From Candidatus Methylomirabilota bacterium (lineage in GTDB: Bacteria > Methylomirabilota > Methylomirabilia > Methylomirabilales > Methylomirabilaceae): a stretch of DNA of 5,144 bases. Under the pieces are notes generated by a model that ran no database searches, was not told the origin of the DNA, and saw only the letters and a program-made list of their open reading frames with translations. Positions 1 to 5,144 of this stretch are shown here, in pieces; within the stretch, counting starts at the first letter, position 1; every line of letters begins with the position of its first letter. The position numbers and the translations under genes are program-made. Where the stretch lies: assembly GCA_016200385.1 (NCBI GenBank), contig JACQEV010000336.1, positions 1 through 5,144 of the forward strand, given 5' to 3'.

Positions 1-859
1 ACTACCTTCCGGCTGCTGGCTGGGGTGTTGGCCGGACAACCGTTTTTTTCAGTCCTGACCGGCGACCGATATCTCCGGAAGCGGCCGATGGCCAGAGTCG
101 CGGCGCCCCTCAGGTCGATGGGGGCCGCGATCCTGGGTCGGGCCGGCGGCAATCTCCCTCCCCTCGCAATCATGGGCGCCCGCCTCAAGGCGATTGATTT
201 CGTCAGTCCGATTGCCAGCGCCCAAATCAAGTCCGCGATCCTTCTTGCCGGCCTATTTGCCGAGGGGGAGACGGCGGTGACAGAGCCGTCCCTTTCTCGT
301 GATCACACGGAGAGGATGTTCGAAGCGGTGGGGATCCCGATCCGCCGCAACGGATTGAGCGTCCGGGTACAGGCCGCCACGAGCATCCCGCCTCTGCACA
401 TGTCGATCCCCGGCGACTTCTCGGCGGCCGCCTTCTTTCTTGTGGCGGCTCTGGTCGTTCCCGGCTCGGAACTGACATTGCGAGGGGTGGGCATCAACCC
501 GACGCGCACCGGCCTGCTTGATGCCCTCGCATCAATGGGGGCAGTGGTTAAACGCGGCAGAGCTGCGGGTCAAAGAGGTGGATCGGCTTGCCGCTCTTGC
601 GAAGGAGCTACGTCGCTTCGGCGCGGAGGTGGAAGAGCGCCCGGATGGATTAGTGCTCCGAGGAGGCGCTTCGCTCTCCGGATGTGACTGCGACAGTTGG
701 GGAGACCACCGGATGGCCATGGCCTTGGCTGTGGCAGGCCTCGCGGCAAGGAGAATGACGAGCATCTCCGATCCGCTCTGCGTCTCCAGCTCGTTCCCCG
801 ATTTCTGGGCGCGACTGAACGCGATTCTGCCTGGTGCGGCCGTGTCTGTGGAGGGCTAA
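1..859 (+). pseudogene. aroA: aroA, EPSP synthase (3-phosphoshikimate 1-carboxyvinyltransferase), 5'-partial and internally broken
   Basis: EPSP synthase joins PEP to shikimate-3-phosphate in the sixth step of the cytoplasmic shikimate pathway. The gene is already open at base 1, beginning at the TTxRLL motif, so about 95 N-terminal residues lie upstream of the window. Frame 1 carries RPM (window codons 28-30), SAQIK (73-77), RDHTE (100-104) and NPTR (166-169), all typical of class II EPSP synthases, and then SMGAVV ending at about 549. Homology then shifts to the frame of 518-859: AAELRVKEVDR from 554, PDGL, GDHRMAMA, and SFPDF near the C-terminus. Compared with the family as remembered (for example CP4 EPSPS), nearly 60 residues between these parts are absent, including the GGE-VADL and IDE-P blocks with the catalytic Asp (Asp313 in E. 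coli). The frame-1 continuation to 687 looks like nonsense. So this is either a pseudogene made by a deletion not divisible by three, or a sequence/assembly error. Identity is secure; whether the break is real is not. Confidence 0.8.
850..855 (+). promoter_or_regulatory. Ribosome binding site of cmk
   Basis: GGAGGG lies within the last codons of aroA, 3 bases before the ATG at 859. The match to the Shine-Dalgarno core is strong but the spacing is shorter than usual. It supports the overlapping TAATG start, since no other in-frame start precedes the P-loop. Confidence 0.55.
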
Positions 860-1593
860 TGCCCATCCCGGCTACGCAAGGTGACAGGGAAGCCGGAAGG
901 GCATATGACCGCCTCATCATCGCCATCGACGGGCCGGTCGGGGCCGGGAAAAGCACCGCGGCACGGCTCCTGGCCAAGCGGCTTGGATACCGGTATATCG
1001 ATAGCGGCGCCATGTATCGGGCCCTGGCCTGGAAGGCACTTGAGGCGGGCCTGGACCTGGACGATGAGGGACGGGCTCGACGCCTTGCTGACGCAATCTC
1101 CATCGCGTTCGTGCCTTCAGGTGATCGGGAGTTGGTTCTCGTGGATGGACAGGACGTGAGCCGCCAGATCAGGAAGCCAGAGGTGGAACAGGCCACTTCG
1201 AAACTCTCGGCGTTCGCCAGCGTCCGTCGTGTCATGGTGGCGCGCCAGAGAGAAATGGCGGCGCAGGGAGGGATCGTGATGGACGGGCGCGACATTGGTA
1301 CGGTCGTGTTTCCGGACGCCGATGTGAAGTTCTACCTCGAGGCCCGCTTGGAGGTGCGAGCAACACGCCGTTACCTCGAGGCCCAAGCTGCGGGTACCCC
1401 TCGAGGGTTGGAGGAGCTCGCGGAGGAGATCAGGGCGCGAGACGCCAGAGACATGGGGAGAAGTGCCTCGCCGCTCCGAAAAGCAGATGATGCCATGACC
1501 ATCGATACCACCGATGTGAACGCTGTTCAAGTCGTCGAGGCGATGGAGGAGGAAATCAGGCGGAGGCTGATCGCGTCGAGACGTTGCACGTGA
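859..1593 (+). CDS. cmk: Cytidylate kinase (CMP/dCMP kinase)
   Basis: Cytosolic kinase that transfers phosphate from ATP to CMP or dCMP, feeding CTP and dCTP pools. The protein is 244 residues; the family is usually about 220-230. The P-loop GPVGAGKST is at residues 26-33, preceded by the beta strand IIAID. The CMP-binding DSGAMYR is at 48-54, an IRKPEV segment follows, DGRDIGT is at 142-148 followed by VVFPDAD, and the lid/C-terminal block RDARDMGRSASPL with DDAMTIDTT is at about 194-218. The start chosen is the ATG at 859, the only in-frame start before the P-loop. It gives an N-terminal extension of about 18 residues before the first strand. The ATG shares its A with the aroA stop (TAATG), and GGAGGG at 850-855 is the ribosome binding site, though only 3 bases away. 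Translational coupling to aroA is likely. Cmk next to rpsA is a classic arrangement; here plsC lies between them. Confidence 0.95.
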   Translation: MPIPATQGDREAGRAYDRLIIAIDGPVGAGKSTAARLLAKRLGYRYIDSGAMYRALAWKALEAGLDLDDEGRARRLADAISIAFVPSGDRELVLVDGQDVSRQIRKPEVEQATSKLSAFASVRRVMVARQREMAAQGGIVMDGRDIGTVVFPDADVKFYLEARLEVRATRRYLEAQAAGTPRGLEELAEEIRARDARDMGRSASPLRKADDAMTIDTTDVNAVQVVEAMEEEIRRRLIASRRCT

Positions 1594-1603
1594 CGGGCGC
1601 ACA

Positions 1604-1639
1604 TTTTTTTCTTGCATTCCCTGGACACCGGGGTATATT
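1604..1639 (+). promoter_or_regulatory. Possible weak sigma-70-like promoter before plsC/rpsA
   Basis: In the 46 bp gap after cmk, a run of seven T (1604-1610) precedes TTGCAT (1612-1617, compare TTGACA). A 16 bp spacer leads to TATATT (1634-1639, compare TATAAT); TATTAT at 1636-1641 is an alternative with an 18 bp spacer. The A/T-rich patch stands out in GC-rich surroundings, and the T-run could act like an UP element. A problem is that the -10 box directly touches the plsC ATG at 1640, so transcripts would start inside plsC. Such a promoter would serve rpsA better than plsC. This is inference from hexamer resemblance only. Confidence 0.3.
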
Positions 1640-2389
1640 ATGAAGTTCGCGTTTTTGAAGGGTTTTTCCCTCCAGAAGGCGATCCAGCTTCTCGTCTATA
1701 GGGCGAGTCGCCTGTTCTGTCTCGGCATTGCGAAAGTCGTCTTTCGGATGCGTGTCGAGGGGAGGGAGTTCGTTCCTCAGGTGGGGCCCGCGATTCTTGC
1801 GGCGAATCACGTTAGCTTCATCGATCCTATCATCGTCGGGGTTGCCGTTTCGCGTCTTGTTCATTATATGGCCAAGGAGGAACTGTTCCGCTTCCGCCCG
1901 TTTGGTTGGCTGCTGCGACAGTACCAGGTGTTTCCCGTCAAACGGCGGCGGGCTGACTTGCAGGCCATGAAGCGGGCGATCCTCCTCTTGGAACAAGGGG
2001 AGGTGGTCGTCATCTTCCCCGAAGGGACGCGGGGGGATGGGATTCACTTGCGGCCCGCAAAGCCAGGAATAGGACTGATTGCGGCGAGGACGGGAGCGCC
2101 GGTGATTCCGATACTGCATCGCGGGACGGAAAAGGTGCTTCCAAGGGGCGCACGATTTCCGAGGCCCTATCGGATCACCGTCACATTCGGCCCACCGCTT
2201 TGGTTTGCAGAGGCCCAGGCAGGCGAATCGGAAATGGAGATCGTTGCCTTTAGCCAGACGATCATGGAGAGGATCGCCGCCCTTAATGCCCGGTCGGAGG
2301 GCGGCGCAGGTGTAGCGGGCGATCGGGCTCACGTCACGGGAGACGCTATGCCGACCGAGACACGAGGAGCCAAGGAGCAGAGCGGATGA
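1640..2389 (+). CDS. plsC: 1-acyl-sn-glycerol-3-phosphate acyltransferase (PlsC/LPLAT family)
   Basis: Predicted to acylate lysophosphatidic acid at the sn-2 position to give phosphatidic acid, at the inner face of the cytoplasmic membrane. The protein is 249 residues, a normal length. All LPLAT blocks are visible: the catalytic HX4D as NHVSFID (His57, Asp62), the block II region VFPVKRR (97-103), block III FPEGTRG (126-132) binding the glycerol phosphate, and block IV APVIPI (153-158). The N-terminus (about residues 14-36) is hydrophobic/amphipathic, which suits membrane attachment. The last 40 or so residues are rich in Gly, Ala, Arg and Glu and probably disordered. ATG 1640 is the only ATG/GTG/TTG start after the in-frame stop at 1568 and before the conserved core. 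Its ribosome binding site is weak (GGGG at 1630-1633). Substrate specificity within the family cannot be told from motifs; an acyltransferase acting on another lipid is possible. It sits 46 bp after cmk and 30 bp before rpsA. Confidence 0.88.
   Translation: MKFAFLKGFSLQKAIQLLVYRASRLFCLGIAKVVFRMRVEGREFVPQVGPAILAANHVSFIDPIIVGVAVSRLVHYMAKEELFRFRPFGWLLRQYQVFPVKRRRADLQAMKRAILLLEQGEVVVIFPEGTRGDGIHLRPAKPGIGLIAARTGAPVIPILHRGTEKVLPRGARFPRPYRITVTFGPPLWFAEAQAGESEMEIVAFSQTIMERIAALNARSEGGAGVAGDRAHVTGDAMPTETRGAKEQSG
2372..2377 (+). promoter_or_regulatory. Shine-Dalgarno-like site ahead of the possible rpsA leader ORF
   Basis: AAGGAG inside the last plsC codons, 8 bases before an ATG at 2386 that overlaps the plsC stop as ATGA. 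Motif and spacing are near ideal and better than those of plsC itself. Because the bases also encode Ala-Lys-Glu of PlsC, a chance match is possible. Confidence 0.35.
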
Positions 2390-2430
2390 ACATCTCATCA
2401 GAGGGAGGAACGAAAGGGTATGATGCCTGA
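2386..2430 (+). CDS. Possible 14-codon leader ORF overlapping the plsC stop and the rpsA start
   Basis: The ATG at 2386 overlaps the plsC TGA (ATGA). The frame reads MNISSEGGTKGYDA and stops at 2428-2430, 8 bases past the first base of the rpsA ATG. It has an AAGGAG site at proper spacing. If translated, it would carry ribosomes from plsC across the 30 bp gap and release them on top of the rpsA start, coupling the two genes. The peptide resembles nothing I recognise, and part of it is simply the rpsA ribosome binding site read in another frame. Existence as a gene is speculative. Confidence 0.22.
   Translation: MNISSEGGTKGYDA
2403..2409 (+). promoter_or_regulatory. Ribosome binding site of rpsA
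   Basis: GGGAGGA ends 10 bases before the ATG at 2420 and 13 before the second in-frame ATG at 2423. The spacing favours 2420. A further GGG at 2416-2418 is too close to act. The rpsA genes of Enterobacteria lack a strong Shine-Dalgarno sequence and are autoregulated by S1; here a good purine site is present, so initiation may be more conventional. Confidence 0.6.
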
Positions 2431-4147
2431 GGCAGAGAAGTTGGAGGAGGCGGTTTCCCCATCGACGTACGACCTGGATAACGAGCTCGGCGTCCAGGAA
2501 CATTCCCAGGAGATGGTCGATCTTTACGCCCAAAGCCTCCGGGAAATCGTCGAGGGAGAGATCGTCAGGGGAACCGTGTTAGACATCAGAAACGACACGG
2601 TTCTGATTGATATCGGCTACAAGTCCGAAGGCACGATACCCCTGAAGGAGTTCCAGGGCCCCTCTGGAGAAAACACTGTGAAGGTCGGTGATACCGTCGA
2701 TGTCTACCTGGAACAGAAAGAGGATAGCGACGGTCTGATCGTCCTTTCGAGGGAGAAGGCAGAGAAGATCAAGGTGTGGGACGATATCCGTCGGGCGTAT
2801 GAGCAGGGCGAGGTGATCAATGGGATGATCCTGGGCCGCACCAAAGGCGGCTTGATGGTGGATATCGGTGTGAGGGCCTTTCTCCCGGGCTCCCAAGTTG
2901 ATCTCCGGCCGGTCCGGGACCTCGACAAACTTATCGGGAAAACGTTCCCGATGAAAGTGATCAAATTGAATCAGCGCCGGGGCAACATCGTCCTCTCACG
3001 GCGGGAGCTCCTAGAGGAGGAGAGGCGCGCCCTCAAGGATACGACCTTGCAATCGTTGGAGGAGGGGAAGGTCATACGGGGCAAGGTCAAGAATATCACC
3101 GAGTACGGCGCGTTCATCGACCTTGGCGGGCTGGATGGTTTGCTTCACATCACCGACATGTCCTGGGGTCGCGTCAGCCACCCCTCCGAGCTCTTTGCCG
3201 TAGGCGACGAGGTCGAAGTCGTCGTGCTGAAGTTCGATCGAGCGGCTGAGCGGGTGTCCCTTGGCTACAAGCAGCGCTCGAAGGACCCCTGGGAGGATGT
3301 CGATCAGCGGTTCCCTGTAGGCTCCCGCGTTCGGGGGAAGGTGGTCAGCCTGACCGACTATGGCGCCTTCGTCGAGCTGGCGGAGGGAATCGAGGGGTTA
3401 GTTCATATTTCAGAAATGTCATGGACCCAGCGCGTCAAACACCCCTCCAAGGTCGTCTCCGTTGGAGATCCGGTGGAGGTGGTGATCTTGGATGTGGACA
3501 AAGCCAATAAGCGGATCTCTTTGGGGATGCGCCAGACTGAACCGAATCCATGGTTGTCCGTGGAGGAGCGGTACCCGGTCGGGACACGGGTCGAAGGGAC
3601 GATCCGGAATCTTACTGACTTCGGCGCCTTTGTCGAGTTGGAAGAGGGGATAGACGGATTGATTCATGTCTCTGATATGTCCTGGACCAAGCGAGTCCGC
3701 CACCCTTCGGAGGTCTTAAAGCGGGGGGACAAGGTTGAGGCTGTTGTCCTGCACGTGGACAAGAGCAATCGTCGAATCTCCCTTGGGCTCAAGCAGAGCC
3801 AGCCGGACCCCTGGCAATCAATTGTTCCGGATAAGTACCGTGTTGGCATGGACGTGAAGGCCAAGGTGGTCCGTCTGACCGATTTCGGAGCCTTCGTCGA
3901 GTTGGAGGACGGGGTGGAAGGGCTCCTCCACATCTCCGAGTTAAGTCATGAACGGGTGGCCAAGCCGGAGGATGTGGTTTCCGTCGGCAGCGAGCTCACC
4001 CTGAAGATCATCAAGCTGGATGCGGACGAACGCAAGCTCGGGCTAAGTCTTCGGGCATACGTGGACGGCCAAGGCGAGCGCGACAGTGTTACCGATTCGG
4101 CCCCGCCGCTTCGGCGACGCCAGGATCAACAGGACGAGGAGCTCTAG
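2420..4147 (+). CDS. rpsA: 30S ribosomal protein S1, six S1 domains
   Basis: S1 binds mRNA on the 30S subunit, helps unfold leaders and is needed for translation of many messages. The 575-residue protein is close to the 557 of E. coli S1. Six OB-fold S1 domains begin at about residues 45, 129, 215, 301, 388 and 476. The first two are divergent and match the ribosome-docking domains. Domains 3-6 carry the RNA-binding pattern T-(D/E)-(Y/F)-GAF-(V/I)-(E/D)-L followed by G-(L)-(L/V)-H-(I/V). Domains 3-5 share the HPSE/HPSK block, and linkers with a (D/N)PW motif end domains 3, 4 and 5. The C-terminus (about 550-575) is a charged Arg/Asp/Glu/Gln tail. The ATG at 2420 is preferred over 2423 by ribosome binding site spacing. 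It lies 30 bp after plsC and 28 bp before sppA without a terminator, so cotranscription is likely. The six-domain architecture suits Gram-negative type S1 rather than the shorter forms of Firmicutes. Confidence 0.97.
   Translation: MMPEAEKLEEAVSPSTYDLDNELGVQEHSQEMVDLYAQSLREIVEGEIVRGTVLDIRNDTVLIDIGYKSEGTIPLKEFQGPSGENTVKVGDTVDVYLEQKEDSDGLIVLSREKAEKIKVWDDIRRAYEQGEVINGMILGRTKGGLMVDIGVRAFLPGSQVDLRPVRDLDKLIGKTFPMKVIKLNQRRGNIVLSRRELLEEERRALKDTTLQSLEEGKVIRGKVKNITEYGAFIDLGGLDGLLHITDMSWGRVSHPSELFAVGDEVEVVVLKFDRAAERVSLGYKQRSKDPWEDVDQRFPVGSRVRGKVVSLTDYGAFVELAEGIEGLVHISEMSWTQRVKHPSKVVSVGDPVEVVILDVDKANKRISLGMRQTEPNPWLSVEERYPVGTRVEGTIRNLTDFGAFVELEEGIDGLIHVSDMSWTKRVRHPSEVLKRGDKVEAVVLHVDKSNRRISLGLKQSQPDPWQSIVPDKYRVGMDVKAKVVRLTDFGAFVELEDGVEGLLHISELSHERVAKPEDVVSVGSELTLKIIKLDADERKLGLSLRAYVDGQGERDSVTDSAPPLRRRQDQQDEEL
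3059..4060 (+). repeat. Four tandem S1-module repeats within rpsA
   Basis: Domains 3-6 recur at a pitch of about 85-88 codons (256-264 bp). The likeness is visible in DNA as well as protein, best at the GAF-V-E-L segment: around 3358-3380, 3617-3641 and 3881-3907 the copies differ mainly at third positions. This is normal for S1 family proteins and reflects old domain duplication. Such repeats can recombine or mislead assembly. Confidence 0.7.
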
Positions 4148-4175
4148 CTCGCCGCACAGAAGAGAGTGAAGGGGC

Positions 4176-5045
4176 ATGAAGCGGAGCTGGCTTGTCGTCA
4201 GTTTGGTGGTCATTATAGGCCTCCTGCTCGTGTTTGGCCTGGCGTTCTCGCTTAGTAGGTGGCAGCGCTTCGGCGGAAGCAAGGTGGCCCTGATCACGGT
4301 TGAAGGGGTCATCCTGGATTCCAAGGAGATCATCGAGCAACTCGAAAAACACCGAACGAACCCAACCGTAAAGGCTATCGTCCTCAGGATCAACAGCCCA
4401 GGGGGTGGTGTGTCTCCCTCTCAAGAGATCTATGAGGAACTCATTAAGACCCGCCAGGTTAACAAGAAGCCCGTTGTTGCCTCCATGGGTAGCCTGGCCG
4501 CATCGGGCGGATATTATATCGCCAGCGCCGCGGATGTCATTGTGGCGAATCCTGGCTCTATTACCGGAAGCATCGGGGTGTTGATTCAGGTCCCGAACAT
4601 CTCCGGCCTCTTGCAAAAGATCGGCGTGAAGTCGATGGTTGTCAAGAGCGGCGAGCACAAGGACCTTGCCTCGCCAACCCGAGAGATGACCGAGGCCGAG
4701 CGACAGATCCTCCAACGGCTGTTAGACGATGTCCATGATCAGTTCATAGATGTTGTGTCCAGAACCAGAAAGCTGGATCGTAAGAAGGTCGAGGCGCTGG
4801 CTGACGGGCGGATTTTCAGCGGACGAGAGGCCCAAGCGCTTGGGTTGGTCGACCAACTCGGCAATCTTCAGGATGCCGTTGACCGGGCGGCCAGTTTAGC
4901 CGGAATCCCCGGGAAACCCACGGTGATTCTGGAGCGGAAGCGGCGGTTCTTCCTCCTGGATCTACTGACTCGCGCAGTTCCCTTTAACATCGATCTGCCC
5001 GTCAGTCCGATTTCGACCTTCTCCGTGGACTATCTTCTCCGGTGA
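4176..5045 (+). CDS. sppA: Signal peptide peptidase SppA, short 36K-type, membrane-anchored serine protease
   Basis: SppA (peptidase family S49) degrades signal peptides and other small membrane-associated peptides with a Ser-Lys dyad. The 289-residue protein is the short single-domain form, like Bacillus SppA (about 335), not the duplicated 618-residue E. coli type. Residues 5-27 form one hydrophobic segment after KR, a signal anchor placing the catalytic domain outside the cytoplasm. The ClpP/crotonase-like fold shows in INSPGGG (72-78), MGSLAASGGYYIAS with nucleophile Ser110, PGSITGSIGVL, and KSGEHKD with the general base Lys162. The Ser-Lys distance of 52 equals that of the Bacillus dyad (Ser147/Lys199). 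A DGRIFSGREA-LGLVD block follows near the C-terminus. The ATG at 4176 is the first start after an in-frame TGA at 4167-4169. The purine stretch upstream (GAAGGGG) lies only one base away, with a weaker AAGAGAG farther upstream. It follows rpsA by 28 bp and probably shares its transcript. Confidence 0.94.
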   Translation: MKRSWLVVSLVVIIGLLLVFGLAFSLSRWQRFGGSKVALITVEGVILDSKEIIEQLEKHRTNPTVKAIVLRINSPGGGVSPSQEIYEELIKTRQVNKKPVVASMGSLAASGGYYIASAADVIVANPGSITGSIGVLIQVPNISGLLQKIGVKSMVVKSGEHKDLASPTREMTEAERQILQRLLDDVHDQFIDVVSRTRKLDRKKVEALADGRIFSGREAQALGLVDQLGNLQDAVDRAASLAGIPGKPTVILERKRRFFLLDLLTRAVPFNIDLPVSPISTFSVDYLLR

Positions 5046-5057
5046 TTGAATCCTGCT

Positions 5058-5079
5058 GATCCGGTGTGCGCACCAGATT
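5058..5079 (+). other. Imperfect hairpin between sppA and the IHF-like gene
   Basis: GGTG (5063-5066) pairs with CACC (5071-5074) around a TGCG loop. After one C-A mismatch, ATC (5059-5061) pairs with GAT (5076-5078), and a G-T pair closes the base. It also contains the palindrome GTGCGCAC. No T-run follows, so it is not a standard intrinsic terminator. It could be a minor attenuator, an mRNA-stability element, or chance. Confidence 0.25.
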
Positions 5080-5089
5080 CTCGGATGCG

Positions 5090-5095
5090 AAGGAG
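5090..5095 (+). promoter_or_regulatory. Ribosome binding site of the IHF/HU-family gene
   Basis: AAGGAG followed by a 9-base spacer to the ATG at 5105. It is a near-consensus Shine-Dalgarno site and fixes the start of the truncated gene at the window edge. Confidence 0.65.
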
Positions 5096-5104
5096 AGTAG
5101 AGTC

Positions 5105-5144
5105 ATGACGAAAGCCGACTTGGTAGAGTTGGTTGCCACCCGCG
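5105..5144 (+). CDS. HU/IHF-family DNA-binding protein, 3'-truncated (probably IHF beta-like)
   Basis: Only 13 full codons are in the window: MTKADLVELVATR. This matches the start of the HU/IHF family, where the first helix follows an M-(T/N)-K-(A/S)-(E/D)-L pattern; E. coli IHF beta begins MTKSELIERLATQ. These small proteins (about 90-100 residues) bend DNA and organise the nucleoid. Position supports IHF beta: ihfB/himD follows rpsA in many Gram-negative genomes, with sppA sometimes between. A strong ribosome binding site precedes it. From so few residues HU cannot be excluded, so I give no symbol. Confidence 0.72.
   Translation, partial: MTKADLVELVATR

Noticed and set aside
550..687. Frame-1 continuation of aroA past the break, read as a genuine C-terminus
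   Set aside because: The translation is Arg/Gly/Ser/Cys-rich with no resemblance to EPSPS, while the true C-terminal motifs (RVKEVDR, GDHRMAMA) lie in the other frame over the same bases.
570..1295. Long minus-strand open frame of 241 codons opposite aroA and cmk
   Set aside because: It is a shadow of the + strand genes: low-complexity Ser/Arg/Pro composition, no recognisable domain, and it crosses two conserved genes.
1581..1613. Intrinsic terminator after cmk, suggested by the T7 run
   Set aside because: The upstream pairing is only GTG with CAC over a 7-base loop, with a mismatch beyond; this is too weak to be a terminator stem.
1556..2533. Minus-strand open frame of 325 codons opposite plsC
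   Set aside because: It lies antisense to a clearly conserved acyltransferase; its composition (rich in His, Arg, Pro) is what GC-rich antisense frames give, and no domain is visible.
4148..4175. Terminator or promoter between rpsA and sppA
   Set aside because: The 28 bases contain no inverted repeat, T-run or recognisable promoter hexamers; readthrough is the simpler reading.
1..5144. Novel defence, mobile or CRISPR-like system
   Set aside because: Every stretch is accounted for by housekeeping genes with short gaps. I saw no direct-repeat array, terminal inverted repeats, transposase, integrase or unexplained long ORF.

Overview
This is a densely packed, GC-rich (roughly 60% by eye) stretch of a bacterial chromosome. 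All genes lie on the + strand, with intergenic gaps of about 60 bp or less. It holds the tail of aroA (EPSP synthase), cmk (cytidylate kinase), a plsC-type acyltransferase, rpsA (six-domain ribosomal protein S1), sppA (signal peptide peptidase) and the first 13 codons of a HU/IHF-family gene. The order aroA-cmk-...-rpsA-...-ihfB is a conserved Gram-negative arrangement. The sppA between rpsA and the IHF gene, and the class II type EPSP synthase, point away from the Enterobacteria. They fit deltaproteobacterial, NC10 or Nitrospirota-like lineages, but the sequence alone does not settle the phylum.

Layout. Positions 1-859 hold aroA, cut at the 5' side by the window edge and internally broken: homology runs in one frame to about 549 and resumes in another at about 554, and a block expected to be nearly 60 residues is missing. 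From 859 to 1593 is cmk, whose ATG shares one base with the aroA stop (TAATG). A 46 bp gap follows, with a T-run and a weak promoter-like sequence. From 1640 to 2389 is plsC. Its stop overlaps the ATG of a possible 14-codon leader ORF that has its own good ribosome binding site and ends just inside rpsA. From 2420 to 4147 is rpsA, and 28 bp later sppA (4176-5045). A 59 bp gap with a modest imperfect hairpin leads to the IHF-like gene at 5105.

Functionally this is a housekeeping cluster: the shikimate pathway, CMP/dCMP phosphorylation, phosphatidic acid synthesis, translation initiation, membrane protein quality control and nucleoid architecture. The tight spacing suggests extensive cotranscription. 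I see no mobile element, CRISPR array, tRNA or rRNA, and no novel multi-gene system. The observations most worth checking are the internal break in aroA and the overlapping leader ORF at the plsC-rpsA junction.
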